A stretch of DNA of 64,000 nucleotides from assembly GCA_916700875.1 (NCBI GenBank), contig CAKAKS010000034.1:11435195-11499194 (forward strand), in the 5' to 3' direction. A program made the translations under genes and the position numbers. The DNA is from Sebastes aleutianus. Lineage: Eukaryota; Chordata; Actinopteri; Perciformes; Sebastidae. Shown in pieces: positions 58,201 to 64,000 of the stretch; the stretch's first letter is position 1; each line of letters opens with the position of its first letter. The notes under the pieces were generated by a model, which saw nothing but the letters and a program-made list of their open reading frames with translations, did no database searches and was not told the DNA's origin.

Positions 58201-59399
58201 TTTGATCTTGATTTGATTTTTTACATTGATTAAAACAGAACCATGCTAACAACGGTCCGTTTTTAAAGGGTTAAAGGCTCCTCTCTTTTTTTTGTCTTTG
58301 TATCCCTTTATCTCCTCTGTCTGTTTTTCACTATCTTAGTGTCTCTCCCTATATTTGCGTGTGAAAATGGACACATAACCATCATAATAATAATCATGTA
58401 ATAATTTAGTTCAGGCGTTGAAACTTGCAGACATACGGTAATTTAGTTGACTATTTTGTTTCGGAGTCTCCGGTGTGTATTTGTGTCTGCAAGAAAGAAA
58501 GAAAGAGAGAAAGAAAGAAGCAGATTTGTGTCTCTCTCGTTGCTTTTCCAAGCATTTTCTGCATCCTCACCCTCCCAACCATGTCACACTCCGCACGATC
58601 TGTTCTCCTCAAAGACACTTCTCAATTATTCAATGCGCTTGGGATGAATTCAGATCACTGTATTAATTTTTAAGAGCCTGTTCTTGGCTAAAGGCTAACC
58701 CTCTTTCATCGCTCTAACTCCTCTTTTTCACTCCAGTCTCTCTCTCTCTCACACCATCCCTCATTATTTTCCTGCCAGCTCCCTCATTTGTCTGCATGTA
58801 AAACACTGTGGTGAGCAAAAACAAGCCGTCCCCCTGTAGCCTGCCGCTGCTCCTCTGAAGCACAACTCTTGAAATCTGTTGTGGGCTCTAATGAATGGAG
58901 ATAAATCTTGGGCCTCTGCTCTTGTTACACTCCACACTCCCTTGATTCCTTCTAGTCTTTTTGTGGCCATCATGGTAACACTGCAGCACTTGAGACATTA
59001 CGGCCACACTGTTGTTGTTGTTGTCGCTGTGAAAATGTGCAGATTGTAAAATAAATGAATAGCCTTAAAACCTCGATGTGGCCCAGCTGGGCTGAGCTGT
59101 TTGCGGAAATCCCAGAGTTCGAGGCAGATTTTAGAAATTACTTGCTCTACGTGATGATGATAGTTAAGTGCAGACGGGTCACAGGATTTATATGTTGTGT
59201 GTTTTGTGTGCGCCTGAATGTGCTGAAGACACAGCAAAAGAGAAACCAGCTGCCTGCACATGCCCAGTCCCTGATAGCATCTAAAACACAAACACTTGTG
59301 TCTCACACACTGATTACATGCTAAAGATGGGGGCTGGATTTCAACTTGCATTATGCCTCATGTACAGAAAGAGTAAGTTCCAGAGGAACATACAGTAAC

Positions 59400-59712
59400 T
59401 TAAAGGAATAGTTCAAAAATTTGAGAATATTTGCTTTCTTGCCGAGAGTTGAATGAGAAGATTAACACCACTCATGTTTGTATGGTCAATATGAAGCTAC
59501 AGCCAGGAGATGGTTAGCTTTTCTTAGCTTAGTTTAGCACAAAGCCTGAAAACAGGTCTGTTCAAAGGCAGGTGCCCTTTGTAAAACCACAATATGTTGA
59601 TTTTATTACATTTGGACAGAGTTGAGCTAGTTGTTTCCCATCTGTTTCCAGTCTTTATGCTAGGCTAAGCTAAGTGGCTGCTGGCTGTAGCTTCGTATTT
59701 ACTGTTAACTAA
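59400..59712 (+). mobile_element. TTAA-flanked element, family C, copy 2 (truncated)
   Basis: Begins TTAAAGGAATAGTTCAAAAA, then GCTTTCTTGCCGAGAGTTGA and ATATGAAGCTACAGCCAG, matching 25339; the right end is lost. Confidence 0.6.
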
Positions 59713-59800
59713 ATATAGTACAACTTGTGTATTTTAAGGCAGCATTAGGGAAGGATATTAGTTTCTTTATTAGTCACTGTGCTTCCGTTCACATCCTGTG

Positions 59801-60139
59801 TTACGCCAAATTCACACCAGAGCAACGGCAAAGTGCGGCCCACGGCGAGCTGCCATGCAATGTCTATGAAAAGCTGCATTGGCTGCTCCCGAACTCAGTG
59901 AGTTGTGGCCGTTTGATTCTGCGGTGAAATGCGGCTAAACTAAAGCTGGGAAAAGTTGAACTTTTAGCAGCTAAGTGTGGCCAGAGAGGATCCTAAGCCA
60001 ATCAGTAAACGGAGTCCTGTGATTCCTGTGACATCCTGTTGATGTTACAAAACACATGAACACGCCTACTGGCCACAGAAAAATGTTATTATTGCAGCGA
60101 GCTGCACTTCGCCGTTGCCTGATGTGAATTTGACATTAG
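59801..60139. mobile_element. MITE with AAATTCACA(C/T)CAG TIRs
   Basis: The left AAATTCACACCAGAGCAACG and the right complement CGTTGCCTGATGTGAATTT form about 30-bp inverted repeats. No coding content; Harbinger-like by look. Confidence 0.6.
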
Positions 60140-61470
60140 TAAGCAAAAAAAAATGTGCATTTTGTAATATTCAGTTTATTAGTGATAGTGACCCTGACCG
60201 GTTATGCTGATGCTGTAATTTTCTGCAGCCCGAATGATAACAAATCATAAATGGAATTTTCCCGGATTAACTTAAACTTGTTCATTACAGTACAAAACTA
60301 CAGCAAAATGCTCATGTTTCAGTATCTTTCCAGAGCCTGTTCAATCACCAACATTTCTGATCCTGCTATCGAAGCACCCTCACACTGCAAAACAATTGCT
60401 CAGTAATTTATAGAACATCAGATTACACTGATCTTTTCCAACTGTTGGTGCATGAAACTAGTGTTCGAGCTTGATAACCGCAGCAAAATACACAGCTGAA
60501 GTCGCAAGAATTCACCAGGAGCTGGTGACTGGAAATACTGGTAGGTAGGCAAGAAATAATGCATTGTAATTCCCTGGAAACACAAAACAAAAAGGGGATA
60601 AGGAGGAAGTAGATCTCTTTTTAACATCGAGGACAAACACACAACACACCAGCTCAGAGCAGAGAACTATGGTGGTTTGTCTAGTCATTAGAGACCAGTC
60701 TTTAACTGGAGCTCCAGGGCTAATCCTCACGGCTCTAGGCTTACTATCCTGTAGTTGACCCTGACCTTTGACCTCTCTGGAGAAAGGTCAAGCCAAGAAC
60801 AATTTTCTCTAGCAGGATCAATAAACTACAAGGGGCAGAAATGTTTTAATGATGTCAGAGAGAATACATAAAGACCAGTCTGACTGGAAAATTGTGCAAC
60901 GGACACGTCGCTCCAAGACATACTGTCAACTTCAAAGAGACCTGCAATTACACGTCGTCCTTAGCCCAGTTTGCTTTGTCTAAATGTCTCTGCAAATACA
61001 CATATGCAAAACAAAAGTGCTCATATGGCAAAAGAAAACATAACTTCTGAACACAGTGTTCCACTCTCACATGTGTACTACCATAAGGTAGTTTTGTTGC
61101 CTAAATATAACCAAGTCGACCTTTTCCTAAACCTAAGTGGTTTTATTTTGAAAAGACTGGAGCGGAAATTGTCACATGTTGCTGGACATACGTAGGAAAA
61201 CGATCGTAAGATATCATACCAACCGTTGTATGAGGATATGATGGTTAATGACAGCCGTCCCCCCAACTCAAAATGTATGTGTATGTTTGTTCATATAGTG
61301 ACATGCATAGAGGCATGCATGCTTGTCAACACGACAAGGGAGGGGGGGGTTGTTACTTGTTTGTCTCCATAGCAACTGATAACTTGTCAAGCAGGTGGGG
61401 GGACGTCTCAGTTTGGGTGACAGCTGATAACAGAGCGCCCCACTGAACGCACCTCCCCTCCCCCCTTTGC

Positions 61471-61472
<2 letters not shown>

Positions 61473-61503
<31 letters not shown>
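61473..61503. repeat. (AC)15 microsatellite
   Basis: Uninterrupted AC tract in the foxo3 intron. Confidence 0.95.
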
Positions 61504-61507
<4 letters not shown>

Positions 61508-62052
61508 GTCAGACTGCACACATACCTCCCATTCTGGCCTTCTCAGTTTCTCTGATAACCACATTGCTGAAGTGGGCCCCTTGCCTCTCGGCCGCCTCCT
61601 CCTCTGTAATCGACTCCGTCCACCACCACACACACACACCGTCATACCATACACACACCCTCTGTGTGTGTTGCTCAGCCATCTTTTCATAAATCATTAA
61701 TAGTGTGTATATTTTCTGAGGCAGGAGTTATTAAATGAAGATGTTTTTGTGTATTTTGGGGGATGTAGAGACAGGTGAAGATCTCCCTCTCTGTCCTCCG
61801 TCATCATCTGAACTCTCGAGTGTCAACAGTCATCAGCGCAAGGCTGATTTGAAGAGATCATCTCTGAGTCTGGCTCACCAATGCGACTCTTGGCTTTTAA
61901 ACTTTAATTTGTTTTCTGCTGAGCCTGTCTCTTTCAATTACACCACTCCACCTATCTGGCTTCACTGAGTCTGCGAAGGACGGGCTGAGCTACTGTTCCT
62001 GATTAACATTTAATTGACTACAATAAAGCTTTCTGTGTCAGAGGAGGGAGGC

Positions 62053-62076
62053 AGAAGAAGAAGAAGAAGAAGAAGA
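62053..62076. repeat. (AGA)8 microsatellite
   Basis: Purine-only trinucleotide tract. Confidence 0.9.
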
Positions 62077-62159
62077 GAGGTGGGGAATGGGGGGTGGTAG
62101 TGAAAATGATGTGCTACTGACATATCCTGGAGGAAAAAACACTTTCTCAAGTCTTTCTT

Positions 62160-62345
62160 TAACCCAAATACAAATCATAAAGGCTTTTTTGTTGCATTTT
62201 TGCTTTTATTGGCTAGTTATAAGTAGAGATAAAGACAGGAGACAGGGAGTGAGAGAGGAAGGTACAACATGCAACAAAGGTCCGCAGGCAGAATCAAACC
62301 AGGGAGGTTGAGGTCACATGGTTAGCATCTTAACCACTAGGTCGT
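62160..62345 (-). mobile_element. tRNA-derived SINE-like element, copy 2
   Basis: On the minus strand: CCTAGTGGTTAAGATGC (A-box-like), then CCTGGTTTGATTCTGCC (B-box-like), then GCATGTTGTACC, as in the copy at 37700. Confidence 0.6.
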
Positions 62346-62893
62346 CAATTCAATTCAATTCGACCCAAAATCACAGCTTGCTCCTATAAATCCTTTAATT
62401 TAATCCTTTCTGAGAAATCAACAAGTGTTCATGGATTTGAACCGGATTCCCACAGTGTAGTCTGTTGTGTTCTAACACTTTGCGTAGCCAGTGTGTAGTT
62501 TTACATACTCTTCAGGCTCCAGAGTTACGGGTGGAAGCTCTCCAACCACAGAGACGGCACTCCCAGATTTGATAAGCAAAGATTGAGAGTGCCATCAAGC
62601 AGCCAGCCTGCCAGCCACCTGTTCAAACCCACAGGCTTTCTATCAGGACACACAGGATTCTCTTGTCTCTGTGAAATCCTATAGGTCAGAGTCACACATG
62701 CAAAGCGTGTCAGTTTCTGGTCTGAATTACACAGCTCGAGATATGTTGCTGTACATATGCTGGGCTCCAATGTTCCACATCCTCCATGCATCATTAAAAC
62801 AAGGGAATGATGTTTTCAGTTCTTTCTGGGCGTCTGATAATAGTTCCCATAATTTCCCTCTGATGATTGGTCTGCACAAAATACAGTCTCCTT

Positions 62894-62897
<4 letters not shown>

Positions 62898-62928
<31 letters not shown>
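62898..62928. repeat. (GT)15 microsatellite
   Basis: Uninterrupted GT tract; a second, interrupted one lies at 63083-63117. Confidence 0.95.
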
Positions 62929-62930
<2 letters not shown>

Positions 62931-63082
62931 CGTTAGCCTTTCAAGGCCTACTCTGATGTATGCATGTAGCTGGCGGTTTGCAGTCCATTGTGTTAGTCGG
63001 CCTCAAGGTCCCACACACAGCAGCCTCTTAGCACTAATCCCACTCTTCATGAAGTCACAGCTATGGCCCTGGACTTCTGAGA

Positions 63083-63117
63083 TGTGTGTGTGTGTGTGTG
63101 TATGTGTGTGTGTGTGT
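63083..63117. repeat. (GT)n microsatellite
   Basis: GT tract with one A interruption. Confidence 0.9.
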
Positions 63118-63540
63118 AGGCGGGTTACTGTGGGATGAAGGCGAGCCATTGTTGAGCTTGCTTTAGCCACTGAACACCGAAGCAGAAAGACAAGGCTGAC
63201 GGCAGCAGCTGAGGTTACATCAAAGAGCGTGTGTGTCTTCATATGTTCATTTCTGTTCATCTATGTGAAAAAAAAAACTTTTGTTTGTCTTGTGTAATTT
63301 ATGTTTTCCACATGAATCACATGTGAAAATGTCACTGCTTGCGCGAGAGGCTAACTGCAAGAGAGGTACAGAGAAAACACGCAAGGGATAGAATTTCAAT
63401 TAGACAATTTTTCTTTCTCGAGTCGCTCTTTAAAAGCTGGAAACCATCTGCTCTGGGGCGCTGCGAGTTGAAAGCTGGATCAGAGATCTATCACGTCCAC
63501 TCATCATCTTTTGGTTCCGCCATGCCATACATCTAAAATA

Positions 63541-63790
63541 TCTTAACATCTACTTGATAGATTGGTACAATGACATTCATGGTTCCCAGACGATGAACCC
63601 TAATGATTTTGGTGATAATCTGTCTCATTGTGGTTTTGAGTGAAACATCTCAACAACTATTGGATGGATTGCAATGAAAATCAGTGCACACACTGATGTT
63701 CCCCACAGGAGGACTTATAATAACTTTAGTGATCCATTAATGTTTCATCTAGAACCATCATAAGGTCAAAATGTCAGCATTTAGCAAAGC
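63541..63790 (+). mobile_element. Interspersed repeat (TCAACAACTATTGGATGGAT)
   Basis: Contains CATTCATGGTTCCCAGACGA, TGAAACATCTCAACAACTA and TAACTTTAGTGATCCATTAA, a repeat type frequent in perciform genomes; origin unclear. Confidence 0.5.
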
Positions 63791-64000
63791 ACCACTGTTC
63801 TTATGCATGGATGTAGGCTCTAAAGGCCTAGACACAAAATAACAATATCAAAGAACTACTGTAGCAGTGACGAAGGCCGACAATAGCGTCACCTCACATT
63901 GCCTGTGTCTTGGCCAAAAAGTTGCACTTGAACACACCGCAAAGACTACAGCCGATAGCCAACTACCACGTACGTCCTGCACCTGTGTGAGAGGAAATAA

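Larger units (their letters stand above)
49641..64000 (+). other. foxo3: foxo3 intron after the first coding exon (runs past the right edge)
   Basis: No exon with the forkhead recognition helix is seen to 64000, so the intron exceeds 14.3 kb; it is also very long in mammals. The first 1.4 kb is a duplicated and SINE-rich region. Further on are a BED-finger hAT relic, a foldback, MITEs and many CA/GT tracts. Repeat-poor stretches at about 51290-51480, 57220-57560 and 61700-62045 may be regulatory. Confidence 0.75.

Noticed and set aside
61268..61690. 140-codon frame with CVCVCV
   Set aside because: Microsatellite translation only.
62671..63138. 155-codon frame with CVCVCV
   Set aside because: Microsatellite translation only; two GT tracts.

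Overview
This is a vertebrate nuclear genome window, almost certainly from a teleost fish. Reasons: genes split into small exons with GT..AG introns, long (AC)n/(GT)n tracts, tRNA-derived SINEs, an L1-type LINE tail, and many short inverted-repeat elements of the kinds common in percomorph genomes. The conserved order is snx3 (minus), afg1l/lace1 (plus), foxo3 (plus), as at human 6q21. Assigning it to percomorphs is inference; the exact species and, for foxo3 and afg1l, the a/b paralogue cannot be told from the window.

Layout: 1-9901 is intron 1 of snx3, whose first coding exon is at 9902-10063 (minus). 10064-11419 is a head-to-head intergenic spacer with a probable snx3 promoter (CCAAT box, GC box, and a FOXO/DAF-16-type site) and a 51-bp minisatellite. 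11420-41948 is a complete afg1l gene: 13 coding exons, all phases joining, 496 residues, with a mitochondrial-type N terminus, Walker A, Walker B and sensor-1 motifs. 41949-49088 is intergenic, with a candidate CRE/GC-box promoter near 46300. 49089-49640 is the first coding exon of foxo3 (184 residues: AKT/14-3-3 site, acidic stretch, N-terminal part of the forkhead domain). 49641-64000 is the first part of the following foxo3 intron; the exon with the forkhead recognition helix lies beyond the right edge.

Functionally these genes are neighbours, not an operon: SNX3 is a PI3P-binding endosomal sorting nexin, AFG1L a mitochondrial AAA+ ATPase, FOXO3 a stress and insulin-signalling transcription factor.

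Most notable points: (1) afg1l intron 8 begins with (AC)14 and ends with (GT)13 right at the splice sites, and introns 5 and 10 also carry complementary AC/GT pairs, a layout that could fold the pre-mRNA and bring splice sites together; (2) the 3' end of the foxo3 exon, with its splice donor, is tandemly duplicated 340 bp downstream and the copy has an in-frame stop (potential poison exon); (3) afg1l exon 11 has a poor donor followed by an in-frame stop and AATAAA within 52 nt (potential short isoform); (4) two proline runs extend the AFG1L linker just before Walker A; (5) transposon relics still carry readable MADF-like, THAP-like and BED-finger-like protein segments. I found no bacterial-type system, CRISPR array or other wholly new system. 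All homology statements come from reading translations by eye against remembered family sequences.
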